A stretch of 64,000 nucleotides of DNA from Streptomyces sp. Je 1-369 (GCF_026810505.1 NZ_CP101750.1:1889448-1953447); one strand, 5' to 3'. Counted from the first letter of the stretch, positions 26,224-34,973 are shown. Notes: a model not told the origin generated them from the sequence alone. Translations and numbers: made by a program.

Positions 26224-29064
26224 CTACCGGTGGCGGGGGAACTCGACGACCTGCTGGTACGTCGGGCGGTTCTGCCACTGGATCGGCTTGTGCGTGATGC
26301 CGCCGAGCGCCCGGTGGATGACGGAGTCCGCGCACCACTGGTCGCCCGCCTTGCAGGAGTCGTCACCGGGGTAGACCTCGGTGGCGGGCTTCGCGGCGGC
26401 CTGCCCGAGGGTGGTGAGCAAGGCGTCGCGGCAGGCGTCGAGATTGCCGCCGCCGCAGTAGGTGTCGGCGAGCTCGCCCTTCACCGGCTGCCCGAGGACC
26501 TTGCGCAGGTCCTTGTCGGCGTAGCCCCACCAGCCGTACTGGAAGGCCGATCCGGCGTGCGCCCCCGTCGGCCCGTGCCCGGCGGAGGGTGCCTCGTCGG
26601 TGGCGAGCTGGGAGGTGAGGGCGTCGTACAGCTCCTTGCCGAGGCCCGGCTCGAACTCGGCCTCGATCAGCCGCGGCCACCAGGCGTCCATGATGCGCAC
26701 GGCGTCGGGATGTGCGTACGTCTTGGACCCCGCCGACGTCTGGTTGCGCTGGGCCCCGGCCTTGCCCCAGGCCTCCAGCTGCTGGACCGCCTTGGCCTGT
26801 TGCGGGTCGGTGATCGGTTTGCTGCGCAGCACCTTCAGGAGCTCGGGCAGTACCTGTTCGCCGCGCAGGTCGGTGACGGCGGCCTCGGACATGGCCCGGG
26901 TGAGCGAGGCGCGGGTGACACCGCCTGCCTCGGTGAGCTTCTTGACGCGCCCGTCGAGCAGGTCGCCGCGGTGCACGGCGCTGACGCCGAAGCCCGCCGT
27001 GCTGAAGTCCTTGGCCTGCTTGTTGTTCCAGGAGATGTAGTAGTCCTGGTTGACGGACTGCGGGTGCTGGGCGGGCGGGGTCTGCGCCGAGGTGTTGTCC
27101 TCGGGGTCGAAGTCGCGCCATTCGAGGCCCTGTTGGGCCTCGACCGGCAGGGCCGGGTCGACGCTGTCGGCGCGCTCGGGGTTGGCGCCGCTGTTGTAGT
27201 ACGCGATGTCGCGCGAGTCGGCGTAGAACCAGTTGAAGGCGTAGCTGATGTTCTGCGCGGCCTTCTTGAACGTCGCGGAGTCCTTGACGTACGTGGGGTC
27301 GTTCAGCATCTGGAAGCCGATGATCGAGTCGGCTTCGTGGCGGTAGGTGGAGCGCAGCGAGACGTACGCGACGGGTTTTCCGTCAATGCTCGCGCGGTGC
27401 GTGACGATGCCGTACTTCGTGCGGAAGACCTGCATGCGGTAGGAGCCCGCGGCCGTGGAGTCGGCGACGGTCGGCTTCCAGGCGTTCTTGCGCTCCATCT
27501 TCTCCATGGGTGTGCAGGTGCCCCGGTACAGGTAACCGGCCGACTGCTTGGTGGGCGCTCCGCCGCCCGGCTCGCACAGCTCCACGGCGTACGTATCGGT
27601 GATGTCCTGCCCCGCGGACGTGGCCGACCAGGCGTAGTCCTGGCCGCGCCCCAGCTGGACGTACATGCCGACACCCGCGAAGGAGACGCCGCGCGCGCTG
27701 ATGCCGGGGCCCTGGAGCTCCTGCTGCATGAGGAGCTGCGGCGCGAAGTAGCCGGTCTGGGGGCCGAAGACGGCGACGGGGTTGCCGCTCGCGGTGTGCT
27801 TCCCGGCGACGAGCAAGGCGTTGGACATGCCCTTCTTGTGGCCGTCGGCCCGGAACAGGTCCGGGGGCAGCACGCCCTTGTCGTACATGCCCTGGACCGG
27901 CTTCAGCTTCTTCGGCGCCTTCACGGGGTCCTTGGCGCCGCTCTTGGCGCCGCCCTCGCGGTCGTACACGAGCTGTTCGCGCTCGACCGAGCCGGGGTCG
28001 GGCATGGCGGTGCCGCGCGCCTTCTCCGGCTTGCCCGCGTACGGGAAGCTCGTGCCGTCGTGGATGGTCCGGACGGCCTCGGGGTCGTTGCGGGCGCGGA
28101 AGGACTCCCAGACCTTCGTGCCCTTCTCGACGCCGTACTTCTTCTGCGACTCCAGGAGGGAGAGGGCGGACTCGACCTCTCCGCCGCCGCCGTTGCCGAA
28201 GAGCCCACCGACCACGGAGGCCAGCGCGATCATGTCGGTGATCTTGAAGGGCTCTATCTCGCCGACGTTGGTGATCGCGTCTATCTTGCCGGTCAGGACG
28301 TACTCGCCGGGGAAGTAGCGGCCGTTCTTCGACTTCGTGCGGTACGCGTTGAGGCCGTCGATGTAGGCCTGTGCATCCTCCATCGCCTGCTTGCCGCGCT
28401 CGCCCTGCGTCGACCGGATGTACTCGACCTGCTTCTCCAGGTCCTTCTCCGTGTACGGGGCCTGCGGCCAGAACTGCTGCTCCAGGCCCTGGTTGGCGGG
28501 CGCGCCGCCCGCGAACGACGTCAGCTGACCGCGCCCGATGTGCCGGAAGAGGTCGATGAGCCAGAGCCGGTCCTGCCCGGCGGCGAAGCCCGCGCCGAAC
28601 TCGGTGCCGTAGCGCGTGGTGCCCTTGATGTGCGGGACGCCGTACTTCTTGTCCCGGGTGATCGTGACGTCGTCGCGGGGTTTGGTGACGGAGGCTGTCC
28701 GGTCGCCGGGCACCCCGAAGGAGGCGTCGTTGAAGAACTCGGTGAGCTTGTCGTCGGTGAGCGACGGATAGCCGGAGGAGAGCGCGTCGTACGGACCCAA
28801 CTGGTCGTCTGCGTGCTTGGGCTGGGTGCCGAGGACGCGGTGGGCGAGGATCTCGGCGAGCGTCGCGTTGCCATTGGCGCCGGGCGGCAGGACGTCCGCG
28901 CACTGACCCCCGCAGTAGTCCGTGTCGTCGGCCGCGGTGCGCCCTTCGGGCGCCGGCGCCCCGGGACCGGCGACGGCGCCCGGCAGGGGCGCGAGCAGGG
29001 AGGCGCCGAGCGCGAGCGCCGCCCCCGCGGTGAGTGTTCTGAGCCTGACGATGCGTCGTCGCAT
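26224..29064 (-). CDS. Secreted penicillin-acylase family Ntn hydrolase
   Basis: 946 residues with an N-terminal Sec signal (LTAGAALALGASLLAPLPGAVA). The alpha-chain part has YGVPHIKGTTRYGTEFGAGF and QDRLWLIDLFRH, typical of penicillin G/AHL acylases. The mature beta chain should begin at Ser414 in KKGMSNALLVAG, the expected autoproteolysis site and nucleophile. GPQTGYFAPQ and WSATSAGQDITDTYAVEL follow in family order. It probably cleaves N-acyl bonds outside the cell (acyl-homoserine lactones, antibiotics or lipopeptides). Monocistronic. Confidence 0.9.
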   Translation of the reverse strand: MRRRIVRLRTLTAGAALALGASLLAPLPGAVAGPGAPAPEGRTAADDTDYCGGQCADVLPPGANGNATLAEILAHRVLGTQPKHADDQLGPYDALSSGYPSLTDDKLTEFFNDASFGVPGDRTASVTKPRDDVTITRDKKYGVPHIKGTTRYGTEFGAGFAAGQDRLWLIDLFRHIGRGQLTSFAGGAPANQGLEQQFWPQAPYTEKDLEKQVEYIRSTQGERGKQAMEDAQAYIDGLNAYRTKSKNGRYFPGEYVLTGKIDAITNVGEIEPFKITDMIALASVVGGLFGNGGGGEVESALSLLESQKKYGVEKGTKVWESFRARNDPEAVRTIHDGTSFPYAGKPEKARGTAMPDPGSVEREQLVYDREGGAKSGAKDPVKAPKKLKPVQGMYDKGVLPPDLFRADGHKKGMSNALLVAGKHTASGNPVAVFGPQTGYFAPQLLMQQELQGPGISARGVSFAGVGMYVQLGRGQDYAWSATSAGQDITDTYAVELCEPGGGAPTKQSAGYLYRGTCTPMEKMERKNAWKPTVADSTAAGSYRMQVFRTKYGIVTHRASIDGKPVAYVSLRSTYRHEADSIIGFQMLNDPTYVKDSATFKKAAQNISYAFNWFYADSRDIAYYNSGANPERADSVDPALPVEAQQGLEWRDFDPEDNTSAQTPPAQHPQSVNQDYYISWNNKQAKDFSTAGFGVSAVHRGDLLDGRVKKLTEAGGVTRASLTRAMSEAAVTDLRGEQVLPELLKVLRSKPITDPQQAKAVQQLEAWGKAGAQRNQTSAGSKTYAHPDAVRIMDAWWPRLIEAEFEPGLGKELYDALTSQLATDEAPSAGHGPTGAHAGSAFQYGWWGYADKDLRKVLGQPVKGELADTYCGGGNLDACRDALLTTLGQAAAKPATEVYPGDDSCKAGDQWCADSVIHRALGGITHKPIQWQNRPTYQQVVEFPRHR

Positions 29065-29367
29065 GGGTGCTCCTCCGGTTCCTGCGGAAGACCGATGCGG
29101 CGGAGGCTACTGGCGGGTTGCCCAACGTGAAAGATGAACAAGCGTCGCCTTTTCCGAATCACCACAACGCGCCCCCCATGCGCCTGCATCACCGCAGCTC
29201 GTGCGGGCAGGCGAAAAACGGTCGCGCGATGAGGGAGCCGAATCGCGTGTCGATACGTCTACTCGGCGACGTCGTGACGAACTCGATGGACTCGACTCGA
29301 CATCGACGCCGGCGAATGCGGAACACGGGTACCAGTACGGAAGTACGTGTGACGGAGGTGCAGGGCG
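29065..29367. other. Divergent intergenic region, no gene seen
   Basis: 303 bp of lower GC than the neighbours between the Ntn hydrolase start and the next gene. It should hold both promoters. GGGTACCAGTACGGAAGTAC near 29325-29344 has repeated GTAC steps but no clear regulator site. Confidence 0.4.
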
Positions 29368-29976
29368 ATGGCCGGATTCCGGAGTCTCGCGAGACAGGTG
29401 CGTGATCCGAAGAGCGACCTGGCACTGCGGCGGTACTCGCTGCGCAAGTGCCTGGAGAGGTTCGCCCCCTACGGCCACCGGGCGACCTGGGACCATCTGT
29501 GCGCCCGGGCGGGGTTCGGGCCCGAGGACAGGTCACCCGACCCGGTGCGGCTGGTGGCGGCACTGAACGAACTGGAAGCGGCACGGGCGGTGTGGCTCGC
29601 CTACGAGGCGGGCTTCGCCGAACGCCGCCGCAAGGAGAAGCACGACGGGCTCAGGCGCCCGGGCAGCGTCGACGACTGGCACCGCTGCACCTGGGGCGGG
29701 TGCGGCGTGGCCTGGTGCGACGACCCCGACATCCACCCGGACGAGCCCCTCGCCGAGGTGCTCCGGCGGCTCATCGCGGCGCTGGAAAGGGAGCCGGGCA
29801 CGACCTGCCCCGTCTGTGCGGACACCGCCCTCACCTGGAAGCACGGCCTGGCGCACGAGCCGTCGTCGGGAGCGGTCTGCACGGGCTGCGGCATCGTCGT
29901 GCCCGGCCCGGTCCTCACCGCCGACGCCGTGGACCGGGCGCGCGCGAGGCGGCTGCGGCCCCTGGTGTCGGCGTGA
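29368..29976 (+). CDS. Hypothetical protein with zinc-ribbon-like cysteines
   Basis: 202 residues, ATG preceded by GGAGG. The basic helical N-terminal half (RSLARQVRDPKSDLALRRYS) contains no known motif. The centre has CTWGGCGVAWC, and the C-terminal third has CPVC and CTGC about 30 residues later, which looks like a treble-clef or zinc-ribbon pair. I do not recognise the family. It converges with the next gene. Confidence 0.65.
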   Translation: MAGFRSLARQVRDPKSDLALRRYSLRKCLERFAPYGHRATWDHLCARAGFGPEDRSPDPVRLVAALNELEAARAVWLAYEAGFAERRRKEKHDGLRRPGSVDDWHRCTWGGCGVAWCDDPDIHPDEPLAEVLRRLIAALEREPGTTCPVCADTALTWKHGLAHEPSSGAVCTGCGIVVPGPVLTADAVDRARARRLRPLVSA

Positions 29977-29988
29977 GGAGCGGCGCGG

Positions 29989-30507
29989 TCAGGGCGTGAC
30001 CACATCCGTGTGGATCGCCAGCTTGAACTGGGCGTGGATCAGCGGCGTGCGGAGCTTCACGTCTCCCACGCCGCGTGCCGAGATCTTCAGGCCGAGCGGC
30101 GTGCCCGGGTGCACGAACATCTGCCAGAGGTAGGTCCTGTACTGCCCTCCCCTGGTCGGCGCCGAGTCGGTCGTCGCGGTCGAGTCGTACCCGGTCGAGT
30201 GGTTGAGCGGGTCACGGACGTACCGCGAGCGGAACTCGGTCGCCTTCGCGTCCGGCTCCCAGAAGACCATCGCGGAGAGCATGCCCCAGCCGTCGTGGCT
30301 CGGCCATATCAGCCCCGAGCGCGCGTCCGGGTACTCCGAAGGGCTCGTGAAGCCCTTCGCCGGGTCGTGCATGTGCCACGGATCGTAGGACTCGTCACCC
30401 GCGCCGTACGGGAAGCGCACCAGGTGGTAGCCGTCACTGTCGTACTTGACGGTCTGCCTCCCGTGGCGTGCGGCGTCCCACAGCAATGAGCAAATGGCGA
30501 CGGACAT
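29989..30507 (-). CDS. Hypothetical protein
   Basis: 172 residues from the ATG at 30507, which is preceded by GGGGGAGAGCC; a longer version to 30624 lacks a ribosome site. It is rich in aromatic residues (DSYDPWHMHDP-like segments, SHDGWGMLSAMVFWEPD) and probably beta-rich. No signal peptide, membrane segment or catalytic motif is seen. I do not recognise the family. It lies beside a decayed gene, so local rearrangement is possible. Confidence 0.6.
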   Translation of the reverse strand: MSVAICSLLWDAARHGRQTVKYDSDGYHLVRFPYGAGDESYDPWHMHDPAKGFTSPSEYPDARSGLIWPSHDGWGMLSAMVFWEPDAKATEFRSRYVRDPLNHSTGYDSTATTDSAPTRGGQYRTYLWQMFVHPGTPLGLKISARGVGDVKLRTPLIHAQFKLAIHTDVVTP

Positions 30508-30624
30508 CGGCTCTCCCCCGTTCTGTGTCGACGTGCTGGATGCGTGCTTCCTTACGTAGAACACACGTTGGTACGCCGGGCCCGGTTGCGGCCAGACGTA
30601 GCACAGGGAAATTCCGGTGGTCAT

Positions 30625-30960
30625 GCCGCGACGTGGAGTCGGCGCCCGATCTGCTGCCGTGGGTCGACATCGAGAACATCCAGCGCTATCCGGACATCTT
30701 CGAGCCGGGTGAGCCGGTCGTCCTGACCGAGAAGCTGTACTGGCGCGCGGTCCGCGGCCACGAGGTCGCGGCCGCGGCGGCGAAGCTCGCGGAGCGGCTC
30801 GGGGCGCGCCGGATCGGGATCTTCGGCGAGGTGTACGGCGACGGGGTGCAGGACCTCACCTACGGCGCGGCCGGCCGCCGCGACACGCTCGGGTACGCGG
30901 TGTTCGACGGAGCGGCACAGCCCGGTGACGGGCGGGCGGGCCATCGCTCACGGATGTACG
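30625..30960 (+). pseudogene. Remnant of a DRB0094-type RNA ligase gene
   Basis: The frame reads DVESAPDLLPWVDIENIQRY, then GEPVVLTEKLY, WRAVRGHEVAAAAAKLAERL, IGIFGEVYGDGVQDLTYG and TLGYAVFDGAA before similarity ends. These are family segments of DRB0094-like ATP-dependent RNA ligases (EKLHG nucleophile motif I; GEVYG motif IV). The N-terminus has no start in context, residues between EKL and YWRAVRGH are missing so motif I has lost its HG, and the C-terminal third is gone. The internal loss is in frame. I infer a deletion-derived, inactive relic. Confidence 0.75.
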
Positions 30961-30974
30961 GGGCCCCGGGGGCG

Positions 30975-31445
30975 TCACTTCTCCCGGGGCCTGCGGTCCA
31001 CCAGGAGCCGGGAACCGGTGTGCCGCTCGCCGAAGACGTCGTCGGGGTTGGAGAGCACACACGTGTCCAGGGACAGGCAGCCGCAGCCGATGCAGTCCGT
31101 GAGGTGGTCGCGCAGCCTGCCCAGCTGCTTGATGCGCTTGTCCAGCTCCGAGCGCCAGCCCTCGGAGAGGCGCGCCCAGTCCTCGCGGTTGGGCGTGCGC
31201 TCCTCGGGGAGCGAGTCGAGGGCCTCGCGGATGGTGGAGAGCGGGATGCCGACGCGCTGGGAGGCGCGGACGAAGGCGACGCGCCGGAGCGTGTCCCGGT
31301 GGTAGCGGCGCTGGTTGCCGGAGGTGCGGCGGCTGGTGATGAGGCCCTTGGACTCGTAGAAGTGCAGGGCGGACACGGCGACGCCGCTGCGGTCGGCGAG
31401 CTGGCCGACCGTGAGTTCGTGGACCTTCTCCGGTATCTGGGGCAC
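30975..31445 (-). CDS. soxR: SoxR, redox-sensing MerR family activator
   Basis: 156 residues. The N-terminal MerR winged helix (about residues 10-80; [20 protein letters not shown]) is followed by a dimer helix and the [2Fe-2S] motif [12 protein letters not shown] (Cys118, 121, 123, 129; CX2CXCX5C). The cluster is oxidised by redox-active compounds and the protein then activates target genes; in Streptomyces these are mostly oxidoreductases and exporters rather than soxS. Divergent from the MaoC gene. I could not see a clear SoxR box in the 94 bp between them. Confidence 0.95.
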   Translation of the reverse strand: MPQIPEKVHELTVGQLADRSGVAVSALHFYESKGLITSRRTSGNQRRYHRDTLRRVAFVRASQRVGIPLSTIREALDSLPEERTPNREDWARLSEGWRSELDKRIKQLGRLRDHLTDCIGCGCLSLDTCVLSNPDDVFGERHTGSRLLVDRRPREK

Positions 31446-31497
31446 GCCTCAAACCTACTGGCTGGTCCGTTGACACGCGTCGGCCCACGCACCATGC

Positions 31498-31512
31498 TGA
31501 GCAAGCGCTTAG
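31498..31512. promoter_or_regulatory. Candidate TetR operator before the MaoC gene
   Basis: TGAGCAAGCGCTTAG, 28 bp before the MaoC start, is repeated identically at 32678-32692 before the TetR gene. With the next base it reads AGCAAGCGCTTAGT, close to the AnCAAGnnCTTGnT pattern I recall for the mycobacterial cholesterol regulator KstR2. Confidence 0.65.
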
Positions 31513-31539
31513 TCTGCATACGTCTAGGAGGCCAGGGAC

Positions 31540-32004
31540 ATGGCGGAGCCAAGGATCTTCACGTCGCCCGAGGAGCTGCGCGCCGGTGTCGGCGAGCAGC
31601 TCGGGTACAGCGACTGGCTGGAGATCGACCAGAAGCGGATCGACCTCTTCGCGGAGGCGACCGGCGATCACCAGTGGATCCACGTGGACGCGGAGAAGGC
31701 GGCGCAGGGCCCCTTCGGGACGACCATCGCGCACGGCTATCTGACGCTGTCGCTGCTGCCGGTCCTGGTGCCGCAGACACTGCGCGTCGAGGGCATGAAG
31801 ATGGGCCTCAACTACGGCACGGAGAAGGTCCGCTTCCCCTCCCCCGTGCCGGTCGGCTCGCGGCTGCGCGCGACCGCCGTGCTCACGGACGTCACGCCGA
31901 CCAAGGACGGCGGCGTGCAGGTGACCGCCAAGGTCACCGTGGAGCGCGAGGGCGGCGACAAGCCGGCGTGCGTGGCGGAGTCGGTGTCGCGCTACTACTT
32001 CTGA
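31540..32004 (+). CDS. MaoC family enoyl-CoA hydratase
   Basis: 154 residues, single hot-dog domain. FAEATGDHQWIHVD contains the catalytic Asp/His of the (R)-specific hydratase motif, and GPFGTTIAHGYLTLSLLP is the conserved second segment. It should hydrate trans-2-enoyl-CoA to (R)-3-hydroxyacyl-CoA. Its 3' end overlaps the converging TetR gene by 10 bp, and both genes carry the same upstream operator-like sequence. Confidence 0.93.
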   Translation: MAEPRIFTSPEELRAGVGEQLGYSDWLEIDQKRIDLFAEATGDHQWIHVDAEKAAQGPFGTTIAHGYLTLSLLPVLVPQTLRVEGMKMGLNYGTEKVRFPSPVPVGSRLRATAVLTDVTPTKDGGVQVTAKVTVEREGGDKPACVAESVSRYYF

Positions 32005-32633
32005 GGCTCCCCGGGCCTGGCGCCCACCATGCGCAGCACGAGGTCGGCGTAGAGCGCGCCGACCTCGTCCGGCGTGCGGTGTCCCGCCACGTTGAACCAG
32101 CGGGCGACGTCGATGCAGAGCGACAGGACGGCGAGCGTGGTGCCCGGCACGTCGGGGACGTCGAACTCCCCCGTCCGCACCCCGTCGTTGATGATGTCCC
32201 GCACGGCCGCGTCCGACTTGCGGCGCAGCGCCACGATCTCCGTACGGTGCTCGTCGCCGAGCGCGTCCAGCTCGTACTGCACGACGCGCGCGGTCGTGTG
32301 GTGCGCGGCGTGCCAGCCGACGAAGGAGCGCACGGCCGCCTCAAGACGCTCGGCGGGGCCGCCCTCGCCGTCCGCCGCGGTCCGCAGGATCGTCAGGGCC
32401 TTGTCGTGGCCGATCCTGCTGATGCGGTGGAGCAGCTCTTCCTTCGTCTTGTAGTGGATGTAGAGCGCGGCGGGGCTCATGCCTGCGCGGCCCGCGATGT
32501 CCCGGGTCGTCGTCGCGTGGTACCCGCGCTCGGCGAAGGCCTCGACGGCGGCGACCAGCAGCCGCCTGGCCGCGTCGGGGCTGACCTCGCCCCACGGCTG
32601 CTCCTCGCCGGGCGTCTCCTCCGCCGTACCCAT
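31995..32633 (-). CDS. TetR family regulator of the MaoC gene
   Basis: 212 residues from the ATG at 32633, preceded by GAAGGAG; a longer reading to 32684 would overlap its own operator. The HTH has FAERGYHATTTRDIAGRAGM and PAALYIHYKTKEELLHRI. The ligand domain has WHAAHHTTARVVQYELDAL, found in TetR proteins of fatty-acid and steroid catabolism. It ends with 10 bp of overlap with maoC, and probably represses itself and maoC through the shared TGAGCAAGCGCTTAG. Confidence 0.9.
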   Translation of the reverse strand: MGTAEETPGEEQPWGEVSPDAARRLLVAAVEAFAERGYHATTTRDIAGRAGMSPAALYIHYKTKEELLHRISRIGHDKALTILRTAADGEGGPAERLEAAVRSFVGWHAAHHTTARVVQYELDALGDEHRTEIVALRRKSDAAVRDIINDGVRTGEFDVPDVPGTTLAVLSLCIDVARWFNVAGHRTPDEVGALYADLVLRMVGARPGEPQK

Positions 32634-32677
32634 GTCCGCTCCTTCACCGTTCGGGAGGGACACCATACCCCCGACGG

Positions 32678-32692
32678 TGAGCAAGCGCTTAG
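32678..32692. promoter_or_regulatory. Candidate TetR operator, autoregulatory copy
   Basis: TGAGCAAGCGCTTAG, 45 bp before the TetR start, is identical to the site before maoC 1.2 kb away. Confidence 0.65.
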
Positions 32693-32711
32693 CGCCTCGG
32701 CCGGATCGGGG

Positions 32712-32734
32712 CAGGTCAGGTCAGGTCAGGTCAG
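32712..32734. repeat. GGTCA pentamer tandem repeat
   Basis: Four to five GGTCA units run into the 3' end of the YiaA-like gene. Confidence 0.8.
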
Positions 32735-33018
32735 GGCTTGGCGAACGGGTCGTGTTCGGCGAGGATCCGGTCGACGCGGGCCTGGTCGACCCTGCTGACG
32801 ATCTGCTCCACCTCCTGCCGGTCCCTGATCACCTTGGCGAGGGTGAACGCGGAGGTCGTCAGGTAGAGCACGGCGATGGCGAGGAAGCCCCGCACCCAGG
32901 CCGACGCGTCCAGGTAGCCGATGCCGACGGTGACGGCACCGATGGAGATCGCGAAGGAGGCCACGGCCTGGCCGTAGAAGGCGTTGGTGGTCTGCTGTTT
33001 GACGGGCGGCTCGGTCAT
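32731..33018 (-). CDS. YiaA/YiaB family two-helix membrane protein
   Basis: 95 residues. NAFYGQAVASFAISIGAVTV and RGFLAIAVLYLTTSAFTLAK form the two membrane helices and match the yiaA/B domain; a charged helix (RDRQEVEQIVSRVDQARVDR) follows. Function of the family is unknown. Single gene between a TetR and an acyl-CoA dehydrogenase, both on the same strand but with their own promoters. Confidence 0.88.
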   Translation of the reverse strand: MTEPPVKQQTTNAFYGQAVASFAISIGAVTVGIGYLDASAWVRGFLAIAVLYLTTSAFTLAKVIRDRQEVEQIVSRVDQARVDRILAEHDPFAKP

Positions 33019-33078
33019 GCGGACAGCTTCGGCGAGAGTGGGCGCGACCGGTATCCGCTCACGTACTCATGTCGGTAC

Positions 33079-34230
33079 TCAGAAGGCCGAAACCCCTGTC
33101 AGCGCACGGCCGATGACGAGCTTCTGCATCTGGCTGGTGCCTTCGTAGAGGGTCATCACGCGCGCATCGCGCAGCAGCTTGCCCGCCGGGTACTCGTCGA
33201 TGTAGCCGTAACCGCCGAAGACCTGGAGGGCGTTGTTGGCGGCGCGCACGGCGGCCTCGGAGGCGAACAGCTTGGCCTTGGAGGACTCCGTGGCGAACGG
33301 CTGCCCCCGGTCGATGAGGTCGGCGACCCGCCAGGTCAGCAGGCGCGCGGCGTCCACGTCGACGGCGATGTCGCTGATCAGCTCCTGCACCAGCTGGTGG
33401 TGGGCGATGGTCTTCCCGAACTGCTCGCGCTCGGTGGCGTACCGCACCGCCGCGTCCAGGGCGGCCTGCGCGATGCCCACGCAGCCCGCCGCCACCGACA
33501 TCCGCCCCTTGGCGAGGGCCGACATGGCGACGGAGAAGCCCTTGCCCTCGGGCGCCATCATGGCCGACGCGGGTACGCGCACGTCCTCCAGGACGAGTTC
33601 GGCGGTGGCCTGGCCGCGCAGGCCCAGCTTGCCGTGCAGGGTACGGCGGGTGAGGCCGGGGGTGTCGGTGGGGATCAGGAAGGCGGAGACGCCCTTGTGG
33701 CCGGGGGCGTCGCCGGTGCGGGCGAAAAGGAGCACGACGTCGGCCCAGGTGCCGTTCGTGATGAACATCTTGGTGCCGTTGACGACGTACGAGTCGCCGT
33801 CGCGCACCGCCTTGGTGGTGAGGCTGCCCGCGTCGGAGCCGGTGCCCGGCTCGGTGAGCCCGAAGCATCCGACGTACTCGCCTGAGGTGAGCCCCGGCAG
33901 CCACTGCCGCTTCTGCTCCTCGCTGCCCCAGTGCGCGATGGTCTTGGCGACCAGGCCGAGCGAGACGGAGACGATGCCGCGCACGGAGGAGTCCCCGCGC
34001 CCGAGCTCCTCGGTCACCAGGCAGTACGCGAGGTGGTCGCCGCCGGAGCCGCCGTACTCCTCGTCGATGGTGAGCCCCAGGAAGCCGACCTCGCCGAGCT
34101 TCTTCACGAGGGCGCGGTCGACGCTCTCCGCGCGGTCCCACTCGACGACGTGCGGTGCGATCTCGCGCGCGACGAAGTCCTCGGCCAGCTCCCGGACGGC
34201 GGTCTGCTCGTCGCTGAGCTCCAGGTTCAT
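33079..34230 (-). CDS. Acyl-CoA dehydrogenase, short/medium-chain type
   Basis: 383 residues. CFGLTEPGTGSDAGSLTT is the FAD/substrate loop, FITNGTWADVVLLFART follows, and the catalytic base is the Glu of MTLYEGTSQMQKLVIGRAL, placed as in SCAD/MCAD. QVFGGYGYIDEYP is the FAD-adenine segment. It oxidises a saturated acyl-CoA to the 2-enoyl form, passing electrons to ETF. Divergent from a TetR, with a palindromic site between. Confidence 0.94.
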   Translation of the reverse strand: MNLELSDEQTAVRELAEDFVAREIAPHVVEWDRAESVDRALVKKLGEVGFLGLTIDEEYGGSGGDHLAYCLVTEELGRGDSSVRGIVSVSLGLVAKTIAHWGSEEQKRQWLPGLTSGEYVGCFGLTEPGTGSDAGSLTTKAVRDGDSYVVNGTKMFITNGTWADVVLLFARTGDAPGHKGVSAFLIPTDTPGLTRRTLHGKLGLRGQATAELVLEDVRVPASAMMAPEGKGFSVAMSALAKGRMSVAAGCVGIAQAALDAAVRYATEREQFGKTIAHHQLVQELISDIAVDVDAARLLTWRVADLIDRGQPFATESSKAKLFASEAAVRAANNALQVFGGYGYIDEYPAGKLLRDARVMTLYEGTSQMQKLVIGRALTGVSAF

Positions 34231-34280
34231 CGGGGCACCTCTCCGGTCGGGAACGTGTCGAGTGTGTGACGTCGAATTTT

Positions 34281-34300
34281 AAATTAGCACTGCTAGTTTG
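34281..34300. promoter_or_regulatory. Candidate TetR operator between acyl-CoA dehydrogenase and TetR
   Basis: AAATTAGCACTGCTAGTTTG is a near-palindrome (AATTAGCA against TGCTAGTT). It matches the minus-strand sequence at 39901-39920, before the aldehyde dehydrogenase gene, at 16 of 20 positions. It sits 51 bp from the dehydrogenase start and 26 bp from the TetR start. Confidence 0.7.
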
Positions 34301-34325
34301 TTCCGGCAGCCCTACTATGTGCCGC

Positions 34326-34973
34326 ATGGCCCGACCGCGCAAGCCCCTCCTCAGCCGAGAACGCATCGTCGAGACGGCGCGCGCACTCGTGGACTCCGAG
34401 GGGCTCGCGGCCGTCTCGACGCGCCGCCTCGCCGCCGAGCTCGGCGTCAGCGGACCGTCCCTCTACAACCACTTCCGCACCAAGGACCAGATCCTGGAAG
34501 CGGTCGCGGACTCGGTGAGCGCGCAGGTCGACCTGTCGATGTTCGACGCCGACGACGCGCGGGACTGGCGCACGGCACTGCACGACTGGGCGGTCTCCTA
34601 CCGGGCGGCCCTCACCCTGCACCCGAACATCGTGCCGGTGCTCGCACGCGGCCCCGGGCGCCGTCCGGCCGGGCTGCGGCTCGCGGACGCGGTGTTCGGG
34701 GCGATGGTCGACGCGGGCTGGCCCGCCGCGCAGGCCACGTCGATCGGCGCGCTCATGCGGTACTTCGTCATGGGCTCCGCGATCGGCTCGTTCGCCGGGG
34801 GCTTCGTGGACGACGAAGCGGCGTACGACCCCGCCGACTACCCGCACCTCGGCCAGGCCCACCTGCTCGCCGACCGTCAACAGGTCATCGACGAGCGGGC
34901 TTTCGAGGCGGGCCTGCAGGCTCTGCTGGACGGGCTCGCGCTGCAGTACGAGCAGGCGGCGGCGCGGACGTAA
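34326..34973 (+). CDS. TetR family regulator (TetR_C type)
   Basis: 215 residues from the ATG at 34326. ETARALVDSEGLAAVSTRRL and GPSLYNHFRTKDQILEAV form the HTH. The C-terminal domain has LHPNIVPVLARGPGRRP and resembles the tetracycline-repressor C-terminal class. It is divergent from the acyl-CoA dehydrogenase and probably controls that gene, itself and the aldehyde/alcohol dehydrogenase operon at 37.3-39.9 kb through related sites. Confidence 0.9.
   Translation: MARPRKPLLSRERIVETARALVDSEGLAAVSTRRLAAELGVSGPSLYNHFRTKDQILEAVADSVSAQVDLSMFDADDARDWRTALHDWAVSYRAALTLHPNIVPVLARGPGRRPAGLRLADAVFGAMVDAGWPAAQATSIGALMRYFVMGSAIGSFAGGFVDDEAAYDPADYPHLGQAHLLADRQQVIDERAFEAGLQALLDGLALQYEQAAART

Noticed and set aside
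29989..30960. Prophage or mobile island around the unknown gene and RNA ligase relic
   Set aside because: No integrase, transposase, attachment-site repeat or tRNA is present; composition matches the flanks.
31446..31539. SoxR box between soxR and maoC
   Set aside because: I searched for the long palindrome of Streptomyces SoxR targets and found none; the only clear element belongs to the TetR pair.
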